A DNA stretch of 64,000 nucleotides from Sutterella sp. (GCF_030539355.1 NZ_JAUNSF010000004.1:1-64000); one strand, 5' to 3'. Shown: positions 18,031 through 28,044, counted from the stretch's first letter. Notes: generated from the sequence alone by a model not told the origin. Program-made: numbers and translations.

Positions 18031-18093
18031 TTCATCTCCTCACGGCGCCGGCCCTGCAGTGACAGACACGCAGCCGGCGCAGAAGTGAAGGTC

Positions 18094-18133
18094 GAAAAAA
18101 ATCCGCGCCCCCGAAAGGAAGCGCGGATTTTTT
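18094..18133. terminator. Bidirectional terminator between ssb and the ABC exporter operon
   Basis: AAAAAATCCGCGC and GCGCGGATTTTTT form a perfect stem with a loop of about 13 bases. It has T runs on both strands and sits between two convergent transcripts. Confidence 0.92.
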
Positions 18134-18155
18134 GTTGGGTCGGCTCCTTCGTACC

Positions 18156-19360
18156 TTACTCGTGGCGCACGGCCTCGATCGGGTCGAGCTTCGCCGCGCG
18201 GCGCGCAGGGAAGAAGCCGAAGACCACGCCCGTGACGGCCGAGACCGAGAAGGCGAGCAGGTTGATGAAGGGATCGAACGCGAAGGGCACGCTCATCGCG
18301 ATGCAGGCCGCGTAGGAGGCGAAGAACGCCACCGCGACGCCGAGGAGTCCGCCGAGACAGCCGAGCACGAGCGCCTCGATCAGGAACTGCAGCAGCACCT
18401 CGCGGCCGAGCGCGCCGATGGCGAGTCGGATGCCGATCTCACGGGTTCGCTCGGTCACCGACACCAGCATGATGTTCATGATGCCGATGCCGCCCACGAG
18501 AAGGCTCACTCCCGCGACGGCGCCGAGCAGCGTCGTCATGATCCCGGTCGTGCTCGCGACCTTCTGCGCGATCTCCGCGGTGTCCATGATCTGGAAGTTG
18601 TCGTCGTCGCCCGCGGAGAGCGAGCGGCGCTCGCGCATGAGCTGCTTGATCGCCTCCTTGATGCGGTCGCGGTCGGAGTCCGCGTTGATGAGGACGAGAA
18701 GCGCCGAGACGCGGGTTTCGCCGAGGAGCCTCCTCTGAACGGTCTTCAAGGGCATCACCAGGAGGTCGTCCTTGTCGCCGCCCATCGCGGCCGAGCCCTT
18801 GCTCTTCAGCATGCCGATCACGCGGCACGAGAAGCTGCCCGTGCGGATCTGCTCGCCCACGACGCCCGTGGTGCGTCCGAAGAGTTCGTTCGCGATCGTC
18901 GTGCCGATCACGCAGACGGCGCTGCCGGCGAGTTCCTCGGCGTCCTCGAAGCTCCTGCCCTCCTCGATCGTGCGGTTGTCGATCGTGAAGTAGGCCGAGT
19001 CGGTGCCGATGACGCTCGACTGCCAGTTGCGGCCGTTCGCGACGAGCGTGACGGTCTTGCTCGTCTGCGGGGCGACCTCCACGACGCCGGCGATCTGGCT
19101 CTTGATCGCGTCGATGTCGGAGAGCTTGAAGTCAGGCGCGCCGATCGACTGCCCCGGCCCGAGACGCATGCCGGGGCGCAGCATGATCTGGTTGTTGCCG
19201 AAGCTCTCTATCTCGGACTTGATCGCAAGCGACGCGCCGTTGCCGATGGTCACCATGGTGATCACCGCCGCGACGCCGATCACGACGCCGAGCACCGTGA
19301 GCAGGCTGCGCATCGGATTGCGCCAGATCTGGCGCAGCGCAAGCATGAGTGCATTGCCGA

Positions 19361-19364
<4 letters not shown>
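18156..19364 (-). CDS. MacB-type ABC transporter permease
   Basis: This 402-residue permease has one N-terminal membrane segment (residues about 20-45), a large periplasmic MacB_PCD domain, and three C-terminal segments (FtsX domain) with GIGIMNIMLVSVTERTREIG, the coupling-helix signature. Full-length MacB carries the ATPase in the same chain; here it is a separate gene, whose stop overlaps this start (ATGA). It would form the inner-membrane part of a tripartite exporter with the three genes upstream. Substrates of such systems include macrolides, peptides and siderophores; none can be assigned here. Confidence 0.9.
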
Positions 19365-20095
<731 letters not shown>

Positions 20096-20113
20096 GCCCT
20101 CTGAACCTCCTCG

Positions 20114-21421
20114 TCAGCTGCCCGAGCGCTGCTGGTCAACGATCACGCGGTCGGACTCAGTGATGTCGCCCGAGATGATCTCGGTCTTCGTGCCGTCGGT
20201 GAGACCCGTGCGGACGTGCACGGCGACGGGCTGGTTGTCGCGCAGCACGTAGATCGTGCGCTCGCGCTCGACCTGGCCCTGGCTGGTGTCATCCTTGACG
20301 GTCTTCTGGCGGTTGCCGCCGCGCCCCGGGGGGCCCGGCATGAAGGCGCTGCGCGCCATGCTCGCGCCGGTGCTCGACTCCTCCTGGGCCGCGCGCGGCA
20401 CGAAGCGGAGCGCCGAGTTCGGCACGAGGAGCACGTTCTCCTTGTGCGCCGTGGCGATCGTCGCCGACGCGGTCATGCCGGGGCGCAGCTGCATGTCGGC
20501 GTTCTCGACGTCGAGGTAGGTCGTGTAGGTGACGACGTTCTCGTTGGTGGTCGAGCCGTAGGCGACCTTGCGGAGATTCGCCGGAAAGCGCTTGTCGGGA
20601 TAGGCGCTCACGGTGAAGTAGGCCTTCTGGCCGGGCTTCACGGAGCCGATGTCGGCCTCGTCGACGTTCACCTGGAGCTCGAGCTTCCTCAGGTCCGTCG
20701 CGAGCGTGAGGAGCTCGACGGCCTGCAGGCTCGCCGCAACCGCGTAGCCCGGCTCGACGTCGCGCGCGAGCACGACGCCGTCAATGGGCGACTGGATCTT
20801 CGCCTTCGAGAGATCGGTCTCGGTCTGGTCGAGCGAGGCCTTCGCGTCGTCGATCGAGGCCTCGGCCACCGCGACCGCGGCCTTCGCGGTCGCGACGGTG
20901 GCCTCCTGCGCATCGAGGTCGGTGCGCGAGGGCATCTTGCCGCCCGAGAGCTTGTTGAGCTCCTTCAGGCGCTTGTCCTTCACCTCGGCCTCGCGCAGCG
21001 TGGCCTTCTTCTCGGCGAGCTCGGCGTTCGCGCTCGCGAGCGCGGCGCGGGCGCTCGCCACCTTCGCCTCGAGGTTGCGGGTGTCGAGCTCAATCAGGAC
21101 GTCGCCCGTCTTGATGATGTCGTTCACGTCGACGTTCACCTTGTAGACGATGCCCGAGAGCTCGGAGCCCATCGTCACGGTGCGCGTGGGATTGAGCGTC
21201 CCGTCGGCCGAGACCGTCACGGCGATGTTGCCGCGGGAGACCGCCTGCGTCACCCAGGAGAGCTTGCCCGTGCCGCCCTGGCCCTGGTACCAGTACCAGC
21301 CGCCCGCCGCGCCTGCGGCGAGGAGGACCGCCACGGGAAGGGCCTTGACGTACCACGGGCGCTTCTTTTCGCCGAGGAAGGCCGCCACCGATTCCTTGTT
21401 CTCTTTCGTGCTTTCAGTCAT
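20114..21421 (-). CDS. MacA-type periplasmic adaptor (HlyD/RND family)
   Basis: This 435-residue membrane-fusion protein has a cytoplasmic N-terminus, one membrane anchor at about 25-42 (VKALPVAVLLAAGAAGGWYW), a lipoyl half-motif (GIVYKVNVDVNDIIKTGD), a long coiled coil rich in Ala/Glu/Lys (about 110-190), the second lipoyl half (QSPIDGVVLARDVEPGYAV) and a beta-barrel domain. An insert at about 345-385 is rich in Gly, Pro and Arg. It links the MacB-type permease to the NodT-type channel encoded before it. Confidence 0.9.
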   Translation of the reverse strand: MTESTKENKESVAAFLGEKKRPWYVKALPVAVLLAAGAAGGWYWYQGQGGTGKLSWVTQAVSRGNIAVTVSADGTLNPTRTVTMGSELSGIVYKVNVDVNDIIKTGDVLIELDTRNLEAKVASARAALASANAELAEKKATLREAEVKDKRLKELNKLSGGKMPSRTDLDAQEATVATAKAAVAVAEASIDDAKASLDQTETDLSKAKIQSPIDGVVLARDVEPGYAVAASLQAVELLTLATDLRKLELQVNVDEADIGSVKPGQKAYFTVSAYPDKRFPANLRKVAYGSTTNENVVTYTTYLDVENADMQLRPGMTASATIATAHKENVLLVPNSALRFVPRAAQEESSTGASMARSAFMPGPPGRGGNRQKTVKDDTSQGQVERERTIYVLRDNQPVAVHVRTGLTDGTKTEIISGDITESDRVIVDQQRSGS

Positions 21422-21462
21422 TTTTGGTTCTTCTCAGTAAAAATTCTTTGTCCGGGTTCCCG

Positions 21463-22887
21463 TCACTGCGCCGCGGCCTGCTGCTGCTCGCGGGCCTCCT
21501 TCGCGGCCTCCACACCCCAGGCGCCGCCGAGGGCGCGGTAGAGCGAGATGTAGCCGATCGCGCGGTCGGCGCGGTTCGTGAGCTCGCTCTCCTCGGCGGA
21601 GAGCAGCGACTGCTGCGTCGAGAGCAGCATCGAGTAGTCGCCGATGCCGGCCGAGTACTCGTGCCTCGAGAGCTTCTCGGCCTCGCGGGCGTGGTCAACG
21701 GCGCGCGCAAGGTCCTCGACGCGACGCTCGGTGCTCTCGATCGTCGAGAGCGCGTTGTCCGTCTCCTCGAGCGCGGCGAGCAGCGTCGAGCGGTACGTGG
21801 CGACGGCGCTGTCGAGCTGCGCGGCGGCGGTTTCCTCGGCCGCGACGAGCGAGCCCCAGTTGAGGATCGGCACCGAGAGCGCGGCGGCAAGCCCCGCCAC
21901 GCCCGTGCCGGCCGTGCCGAGGGCGCTCACCGCGGTCGCGGTCGTGCCGATGTTGCCCGTGAGCGAGAGCGTCGGGAAGAAGTCGGTCTTAGCGCTCCTC
22001 AGCGTCTCCACGGCGGACTCGACTGCGCGGCGCGCGCTGCGGATGTCCGGGCGGTTGGCGATCGTCTCCGCGGGGAAGGACATCGCCATGCCGACGGGCG
22101 GCTCGGGGATCACGCCGGTGGGCTCGAGCCCGAGCTTCTCGACGGGCAGGCCCGTGAGGCGCATGAGCGCGCTGCGGTACTGCAGGATGCTCGCCTCGAG
22201 CGACGGGATGCGCGCGCGGGCGGAGGCCACCTGCACGAGCGCGTCCTCGGCCTCGGAGGCGGCGCCGGTGCCGGCCTCGAACTGCCACTTCGAGGTGTCC
22301 GCCGTCTCCATGTAGTTCTTGAGCGAGGCCTTGACGATCTCAAGCTGCGCCTCAGCGGAGCGCAGGTTCACGTACGCCTCGGCCGTCTCGGCGGCGGTCG
22401 CGGCGCGCACGTCCTCGAGCGTGTAGGCCTTCGACTCGGCGTTGAGATACGCCGCGTCGGCCTTCCAGAATTCGCTGCCCGCGAGATTGAGCGTGAGCGA
22501 CCCCGAGGCCTCGGCCGAGACCGAGTTCGACCACGAGCCGTTCGAGCGACGGCGCGAGCCGTCGGCGCCCGCCGTTGCCGATGGCCAGAGCGCGGAGTTC
22601 GCGCTGATGATCGTGGCGCGGGCGGCGCGCAGGTTCGCGGCGGCCGTCTCAATGTCCGGGTTGTTCGCGAGCGCCTTGCCGATCAGGTCGGTGAGCTTCG
22701 GATCATTCCAGCGGTTCCAGAAGTCCGACCAGGTCTCGACCGAGCCCGCGGGAAGCGACTGACGCTGCCAGCCCGAGGGGGAGGCCTCGGCAGTCATGCG
22801 CTCGAGATCAGGCTGCTGGACCGCGCAGCCCGTGAGCGCGAGGCAGAGCGCTGTGAGAAGGGCGGCAGGTCTCAGGTTGCAGTACAT
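21463..22887 (-). CDS. NodT-family outer-membrane efflux lipoprotein
   Basis: This 474-residue TolC-like channel has a lipoprotein signal with lipobox LTGC (Cys21). Two repeats of the outer-membrane efflux domain follow: DPKLTDLIGKALANNPDIETA in the first half and ANRPDIRSARRAVESAVETL in the second. ATG 22887 has an AAGGA Shine-Dalgarno; the longer frame upstream lies in the promoter region. It is the first gene of the four-gene exporter operon (channel, adaptor, ATPase, permease). The operon is divergent from the CpxR-like regulator, a typical envelope-stress arrangement. Confidence 0.9.
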   Translation of the reverse strand: MYCNLRPAALLTALCLALTGCAVQQPDLERMTAEASPSGWQRQSLPAGSVETWSDFWNRWNDPKLTDLIGKALANNPDIETAAANLRAARATIISANSALWPSATAGADGSRRRSNGSWSNSVSAEASGSLTLNLAGSEFWKADAAYLNAESKAYTLEDVRAATAAETAEAYVNLRSAEAQLEIVKASLKNYMETADTSKWQFEAGTGAASEAEDALVQVASARARIPSLEASILQYRSALMRLTGLPVEKLGLEPTGVIPEPPVGMAMSFPAETIANRPDIRSARRAVESAVETLRSAKTDFFPTLSLTGNIGTTATAVSALGTAGTGVAGLAAALSVPILNWGSLVAAEETAAAQLDSAVATYRSTLLAALEETDNALSTIESTERRVEDLARAVDHAREAEKLSRHEYSAGIGDYSMLLSTQQSLLSAEESELTNRADRAIGYISLYRALGGAWGVEAAKEAREQQQAAAQ

Positions 22888-22980
22888 ATGTTTTCCTTGG
22901 ATTTTTCGTTTTCTCCGGGACTCATCCGAGACCCGGGGTTTCTTCCATTTGAGCGCATTGTCCGCCCGCAGTAATAGGAG

Positions 22981-23019
22981 ATCCTTAGATCGACCCGCAC
23001 TTTGTCTCAATTCATGAAT
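22981..23019 (-). promoter_or_regulatory. Candidate promoter and palindrome for the exporter operon
   Basis: On the minus strand, TTGAGA and TAAGGA with a 17-base spacer form a modest sigma-70 promoter. The palindrome ATTCATGAAT (23010-23019) abuts the -35 box, where a regulator could bind. The divergent regulator gene begins 92 bases away. Confidence 0.4.
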
Positions 23020-23110
23020 GTTGAAATGCCTGTCACTGTTGCGGAACTGAGATTGATTTCCCGGCTTTGTTAAGATACGGCGACGACATTGTTTTACCTC
23101 AATCCCTGAC

Positions 23111-23857
23111 ATGTACAAAACGCCCCGTCGCATCCTGATCATCGACGACGATGTCGAGCTCGTCACGCTCCTCGTCGACTACTTCACGCTCGAAGGCTTC
23201 CAGACCACGCCCGCGCACAACGGCGCGGCCGGCCTGAGCCTCGCCGAGACCGAGCACTTCGACCTCGTCGTGCTCGACGTGATGATGCCCGGCATGAACG
23301 GCGTCGACGTCCTGAAGCGCCTGCGCGAGCACTCGCAGATCCCGGTGCTGATGCTCACGGCCCGCGGCGACCCCGTCGACCGCATCGTGGGGCTTGAGCT
23401 CGGCGCCGATGACTATGTGCAGAAGCCCTGCCCGCCGCGTGAGCTCGTTGCACGCATCAACGCGATCCTGCGCCGTGCCTCGAGCATGCGCACGGTGACC
23501 GCTCCGATCGAGGTGGGACCGCTCAAGGTGGACTCGTCGCTGCGCTCCGTCTCGGCCTTCGGGCGCGAAATCGAGCTCACGAGCACGGAGTTCTCGCTCC
23601 TCGAGCTTCTCGCCCGCCACGCGGGCTCGCCCGTCTCGAAGGAGGAGATCTATCCGAAGGTGCTCGGCCGCCAGATGGGTCCCTACGACCGCGCGATCGA
23701 CGTCCATGTCTCCTCGATCCGCCACAAGATCGTCCCGGTCGTCGGTCAGCAGGTGCAGATCGAGAGCATCCGCGGCGTCGGCTACCAGCTGATCGTGCGC
23801 TCTCCGGACGCTCCGCCCGAGGAGGCTCCGCGCAGGCGAACAAGGCGAACATCGTGA
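23111..23857 (+). CDS. CpxR-like response regulator (OmpR family), orphan
   Basis: This 248-residue two-domain regulator has a receiver with acidic pocket IDDD (11-14), phosphoacceptor Asp56 in VVLDVMMP, Thr83 and Lys105. A winged-helix DNA-binding domain follows at about 130-230 (LTSTEFSLLELLARHAGSPV, RAIDVHVSSIRHKI). LTARG...DRIVGLELGADDY closely follows CpxR. No kinase gene is adjacent. It is divergent from a MacAB-type exporter operon, which is its most likely target. The nearest kinase in the window is CpxA-like and lies at 53337. The C-terminal tail is basic and low-complexity. Confidence 0.88.
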   Translation: MYKTPRRILIIDDDVELVTLLVDYFTLEGFQTTPAHNGAAGLSLAETEHFDLVVLDVMMPGMNGVDVLKRLREHSQIPVLMLTARGDPVDRIVGLELGADDYVQKPCPPRELVARINAILRRASSMRTVTAPIEVGPLKVDSSLRSVSAFGREIELTSTEFSLLELLARHAGSPVSKEEIYPKVLGRQMGPYDRAIDVHVSSIRHKIVPVVGQQVQIESIRGVGYQLIVRSPDAPPEEAPRRRTRRTS

Positions 23858-23868
23858 TCTCGCTTGCC

Positions 23869-23893
23869 TGATATCGATCGCTAATCGATATCA
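23869..23893. repeat. Perfect 10-bp inverted repeat between the regulator and the EF-G paralogue
   Basis: TGATATCGAT and ATCGATATCA flank a 5-base centre (CGCTA). It is AT-rich with no T tract, so an operator is more likely than a terminator. It lies 93 bases before the next start. Confidence 0.55.
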
Positions 23894-23985
23894 AGATTTA
23901 CCCGAGGGGGTCTCGCCTTTTCCGATCGAAGGGCGCAAAATGATCTGATCCACTGCTTCTAACAACAAGGCAAAAAGGACCAATC

Positions 23986-26034
23986 ATGAGCAATTACCCC
24001 ACCGAGAACCTCCGCACGCTCGCCCTTGTCGGCCACGGCTCCTGCGGCAAGACCTCCCTCATCGAGGCCATGCTCTACCGTTCCGGCATGATCCCCGAGC
24101 TCGGCAGCGTCGAACGTGGCAACACGATGTGCGACAACGACGCGCTCGAGAAGGAGGTCGGCCACTCGATCCGTCTCGCCGTCGCGCACGTTGACACGGC
24201 CATGGCGGATCTCACTCCGGTCCGCATCCACATCCTTGACACCCCGGGCTACCCCGACTACCTCGGCCAGGATCTCTCGGCGCTCGACGCCGTGAAGTCC
24301 GTCTGCGCCGTCATCGACCCGACGCGCGGCCCCGAGCTGCTCACCCGCCGCATGATGGAGGTCGCCAAGGAGCGCGGTCTCTGCCGCCTGATCGTCATCA
24401 ACAAGTTCGACATGCCCGAGGTTGACCTCGAGAAGTGCCTCGAGCAGCTCCGCGAGACCTGGGGCCCGGGCGTTCTCCCGATCAATCTCCCGACGCGCAA
24501 CCGTACGCACGTCATCGACTGCTTCGACCGCGAGGACGGCGACAGCGACATCATGTCCGTCGAGGAGGTGCACCGCGCCTTCATCGAGCGCGTCATCGAG
24601 GAGGATGACGAGATGCTCGAGCGCTACCTCGAGGACGGCCGCGTCGATCCGCGTCTGCTCCACCCGCTCGTGACGCGTGCGCTCCGCTCCGGCCACGTGA
24701 TCCCGGTCTGCTTCACCTCGGCGAAGAACCTGATCGGCATCCGTGACTTCATGAAGGTCATCATCCGCCACCTCCCGCACCCGGGCGAGGCGAACGAGGC
24801 CCTCTTCCAGAACGCCGACGGCACGCCCTTCCGCACCTACCCGGACAAGAACCTCCCGGTCATCGCCCAGGTCTTCAAGATCGTCAACGACCCGTACATC
24901 GGCAAGATCGGCATCTTCCGCGTCCACCAGGGCACGATCACGAAGGACTGCACGCTCTACGTCGACGGCAGCAAGAAGCCGATCAAGGCCCCGCGTCCGC
25001 TCATCCTGCAGGGCAAGAACACCCAGGAGACCGATCTCCTCTCGCCGGGCGACATCGGCGCGCTCGCGAAGATTGAGGAGCTCAACTACGGCTCGATCCT
25101 CCACGGCGACCCGATGGACGGCGGCGTGCACATGCGCCCGATCAAGTTCCCGCGCCCGATGTACGGCCTTGCGATCCGCCCGGCCCGCCGCGGCGACGAG
25201 AGCCGCATGAGCGAGGTGCTCGCCAAGATGCAGAGCGAGGATCCGACGATGGTGGTCGAGCACGACTCCGTGCTCAATGAAACCGTCATCCGCGGCCTCA
25301 CCGACATGCACGTCCGCTCGGTGCTCAACCGCATGCGCACGAACTTCAAGCTCGAGGTCGAGACCTCCGCTCCGTCCGTGCCGTACCGCGAGACCATCTC
25401 GGCCCCGGCCGAGGGTCATGCCCGCCACAAGAAACAGACGGGCGGCGCCGGCCAGTTCGGCGAGGTTTATCTCCGCGTCGAGCCGCTCCCGCGCGGCCAG
25501 GGCTTCGAGTTCGTCGACCAGGTCAAGGGCGGCGTGATTCCGTACAACCTCATCCCTGCCGTCGAGAAGGGCGTCCGCGAGGTGCTCGCCCAGGGCTATG
25601 TCGCCGGCTATCCGATCGAGGATCTCCGCGTCACGGTCTACGACGGCAAGCATCACCCGGTTGACTCGAAGGAAGTCGCCTTCGTCGCCGCCGGCCGCAA
25701 GGCCTTCCTTGACGCGCTCGCCAACGCCGCTCCGCAGGTGCTCGAGCCGATCGTCGAGGTCGAGGTCACGGCTCCCGAGAGCTACATGGGCGACATCGCC
25801 GGCGACCTCTCGAGCCGCCGCGGTCAGGTGACGAACACGGTGTCGCTGCCCGGCGGCGAGATCGAGGTGACGGCCCTCGTGCCGCTCGCCGAGCTTGAGA
25901 ACTACGCCACGCGTCTGCACGCCCTCACGCAGGGCACCGGTGCGTGGAGCATGGAGCTCTCGAGCTACCAGCCCGTGCCCGCCGCCAAGCAGGCCGAGCT
26001 CGCCGCTCATTATCAGCGCGCCGAAGAGGACTGA
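23986..26034 (+). CDS. Elongation factor G-like translational GTPase, non-canonical
   Basis: This 682-residue protein has EF-G domain order: G domain, beta-barrel II, III, IV (about 450-570) and V. The P-loop is GHGSCGKT (16-23) and NKFD (139-142) gives guanine specificity. Switch II reads DTPGYPDY (85-92) where translating EF-G has DTPGHVDF, so the GTPase-activating His is replaced by Tyr. The domain IV loop is shortened and divergent. Such EF-G-like paralogues have no settled role; ribosome-linked stress functions are proposed. It is expressed singly, 128 bases after the regulator, with three hairpins after its stop. Confidence 0.88.
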   Translation: MSNYPTENLRTLALVGHGSCGKTSLIEAMLYRSGMIPELGSVERGNTMCDNDALEKEVGHSIRLAVAHVDTAMADLTPVRIHILDTPGYPDYLGQDLSALDAVKSVCAVIDPTRGPELLTRRMMEVAKERGLCRLIVINKFDMPEVDLEKCLEQLRETWGPGVLPINLPTRNRTHVIDCFDREDGDSDIMSVEEVHRAFIERVIEEDDEMLERYLEDGRVDPRLLHPLVTRALRSGHVIPVCFTSAKNLIGIRDFMKVIIRHLPHPGEANEALFQNADGTPFRTYPDKNLPVIAQVFKIVNDPYIGKIGIFRVHQGTITKDCTLYVDGSKKPIKAPRPLILQGKNTQETDLLSPGDIGALAKIEELNYGSILHGDPMDGGVHMRPIKFPRPMYGLAIRPARRGDESRMSEVLAKMQSEDPTMVVEHDSVLNETVIRGLTDMHVRSVLNRMRTNFKLEVETSAPSVPYRETISAPAEGHARHKKQTGGAGQFGEVYLRVEPLPRGQGFEFVDQVKGGVIPYNLIPAVEKGVREVLAQGYVAGYPIEDLRVTVYDGKHHPVDSKEVAFVAAGRKAFLDALANAAPQVLEPIVEVEVTAPESYMGDIAGDLSSRRGQVTNTVSLPGGEIEVTALVPLAELENYATRLHALTQGTGAWSMELSSYQPVPAAKQAELAAHYQRAEED

Positions 26035-26050
26035 CCTCTGAACGCCTGAA

Positions 26051-26100
26051 GGGGAGGCGGAAGCCTCCCCTCGACGGGATGCCTCCCCGGGAAGGAGGCA
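26051..26100 (+). repeat. Two adjacent GC-rich hairpins with interchangeable arms
   Basis: GGGGAGGC/GCCTCCCC (26051-26070) has a GGAA tetraloop. TGCCTCC/GGAGGCA (26080-26100) follows. The arms share GCCTCCCC, so alternative pairings are possible. They directly precede a long terminator hairpin. Confidence 0.6.
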
Positions 26101-26104
26101 AAAA

Positions 26105-26155
26105 GAAGGAGTCGCAAAAAGCAAGGTCCGTTGCTTTTTCGACTCCTTTTAAATT
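26105..26155. terminator. Long bidirectional terminator
   Basis: AAGGAGTCG(C)AAAAAGCAA pairs with TTGCTTTTTCGACTCCTT, an 18-bp stem with one bulge, followed by TT on both strands. It separates the EF-G-like gene from the convergent FAD reductase. Confidence 0.88.
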
Positions 26156-26243
26156 TGGGAAGAGGTGCGGGCGCCGGCTTCTTTTCCCTTTTCCCCCGGC
26201 GCCCGCCCCTCCATCTGGAGAAGACTCTGTGCTGAGCCTGAGG

Positions 26244-27854
26244 TTACTTGAGGCTCTTGGCGTAGGCGGCGGCGCCTTCACCGGCGAGACGCCCCGAGGT
26301 GTAGGCGAAGCCGAGCGTGCCGCCCTCGAAGTCGACGTAGGCCTTGCCATACATGCCGCCCGCGTCAGCACCCGCGGCCCAGAGGCCCGGGATCACCGTG
26401 CCGTCGGTGCGGCAGGCCTCGATGCGCTCGTTGATGCGGATGCCGCCCAGGGTGCCCAGGTTGCGCGCGATGAAGCGGACCGCATAGAACGGGCCCTTCT
26501 TCACGGGGATGAAGCGCTTGCCGTCGGCGAAGAAGAGCTCGTCCTTGCCCGTGGCCGCGGCCTGGTTGTACTGCTCGACGCTCGCCAGGAAATTCCCGAC
26601 CGGAACGCCGATCGCCTTGGCGAGACCCTCGATCGTGTCAGCCTTGTAGACCGTGGCGGTCTTGCCGACGAACTGGTCGAGGTACTTGCCGAGCTCGAAC
26701 GGGGTGTTCTCGGCCTTCGAGAGCTCCTCGGTGTCGTTGGGCTCGTTGAACTCCATGAAGAACTCGCGCTTTCCCTTGAACGCCTTGTACTGCTCCTCGA
26801 TCGCCGCGAAGCCGCCCTTGGCGACGCGCTCGACCATGCCCTGGTCGAGGATCACGAACTCGGTCTGCTTGCTCTGCATGCCGAGCTCGGCGCCGTGCAC
26901 CGAGTAGAGCGTGACGTTGCTCTCGTCGCCGAAGCGGTCGCCCTCGAGGTTGACGCGCAGGTTCGGGTAGCGCGTGAGGTCGGTGAGGGACCACCAGTTG
27001 TCGGTGATCTTCGTGAACTCGCCGATCTCGGACTGCGGGAAGGTCATCCAGAAGTACTGCGTGACGTCCGTGCCGCGGCGGCCGGCGCCGGCCTTCCAGG
27101 CCATGCGGATGCCGTCGCCGGTGTTCTGCGTCACCTCGCCCGGGGTGTAGGGCTCGCCGAGGAACTCCTTCATCATCTCGGCGTTGCCGCCGAAGCCGCC
27201 CGTGGCGATGACCACGGCCTTGGCGTCGATCTCAAGCGTCTTGCCGCCGCGGCCCTTGGCCTTGACGCCCGTCACACGGCCGTCCTTGTCGGTGATGAGC
27301 TCTGTGGCGGGGGTGGAGAAGTACGCCGTGCCGCCCGCGGCCTTGAAGGACTTGAGCAGCCCCTGGAGGGCCTTGGCGCCGCCGTGCTGGTAGCCGTGGA
27401 GCGTGGCGGGCTTGCCGACGTGGGCATAGCCGCCGCCCGTGCCGGCGCTGACGAGCTTGAGCTCGGCGCCGTTCTCGCAGAGGAAGTCGACCGTGCGGCC
27501 GGCCTCGTCAATGATGCGGCGCACGAGGCGGTTGTTCTGGAAGCCGCCCGAGAGGGTGTGGTACTCGTTGAAGAGCCACTCCTTCGAGACGACCTTGCCC
27601 GCGGCCTTCTGCTGCGAGCTGTCCGCGGCGAACATGCCGCCGGCGAACGAGCCGGCGCCCATCTGGAAGCCGGTCTTCTCGAGAAGCACCGTCTTCGCGC
27701 CGGCCTTCTGGGCGGCGACGGCGGCGGCGGAACCCGCGGCACCGGCGCCGATGACGACCACGTCGGCCATGATGTCGGCGGCGAGAGCGGGGGCGGAGAA
27801 GGCAAGCGCGAGAGCGGAACCGAGCGCAACCTTCCTGAGATTCTTGATGTTCAT
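26244..27854 (-). CDS. Exported FAD-dependent reductase of the fumarate/urocanate reductase family
   Basis: This 536-residue flavoprotein has a Sec signal peptide (MNIKNLRKVALGSALALAFS...ALA), then the FAD-binding motif VVVIGAGAAGSAAAVAAQKAGAKTVLLEK and IATGGFGGNAEMMKEFLGEP. There is no CxxCH haem motif and no FMN-linking domain, so a separate cytochrome must donate electrons. The substrate-site segment reads GGMYGKAYVDFEGGTLGF where fumarate reductases have GGVHGANRLGGNA; the His and Arg used for fumarate are absent. It probably reduces a different organic acceptor in anaerobic respiration. ATG 27854 has SD GGAG; ATG 27866 is less likely. Confidence 0.88.
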   Translation of the reverse strand: MNIKNLRKVALGSALALAFSAPALAADIMADVVVIGAGAAGSAAAVAAQKAGAKTVLLEKTGFQMGAGSFAGGMFAADSSQQKAAGKVVSKEWLFNEYHTLSGGFQNNRLVRRIIDEAGRTVDFLCENGAELKLVSAGTGGGYAHVGKPATLHGYQHGGAKALQGLLKSFKAAGGTAYFSTPATELITDKDGRVTGVKAKGRGGKTLEIDAKAVVIATGGFGGNAEMMKEFLGEPYTPGEVTQNTGDGIRMAWKAGAGRRGTDVTQYFWMTFPQSEIGEFTKITDNWWSLTDLTRYPNLRVNLEGDRFGDESNVTLYSVHGAELGMQSKQTEFVILDQGMVERVAKGGFAAIEEQYKAFKGKREFFMEFNEPNDTEELSKAENTPFELGKYLDQFVGKTATVYKADTIEGLAKAIGVPVGNFLASVEQYNQAAATGKDELFFADGKRFIPVKKGPFYAVRFIARNLGTLGGIRINERIEACRTDGTVIPGLWAAGADAGGMYGKAYVDFEGGTLGFAYTSGRLAGEGAAAYAKSLK

Positions 27855-28044
27855 GGGTTTCTCCATCCTTCTTTGGTGATCCTTTCGCTGAACGGTGGAG
27901 AGAGGGTTCGGGGCCGCCGTTCATCGATGAAGCGGACTTTAGGAAAGAATTTCGGAAAAGAAAAACACACAACATTTGCGCCCCAGAGCCCCTCCCCTAT
28001 CTGCCCGGATGTCCTCTCCCGCAGGGCTTGCAGTGGAACATCAA

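Noticed and set aside
23090..23110. CpxR box upstream of the CpxR-like gene
   Set aside because: Only one GTAAA half-site is present on the minus strand; the second half does not match.
23959..26124. 721-codon minus-strand ORF opposite the EF-G-like gene
   Set aside because: It is Asp/Val/Leu-rich shadow sequence with no recognisable motif; the plus strand carries all the GTPase motifs.
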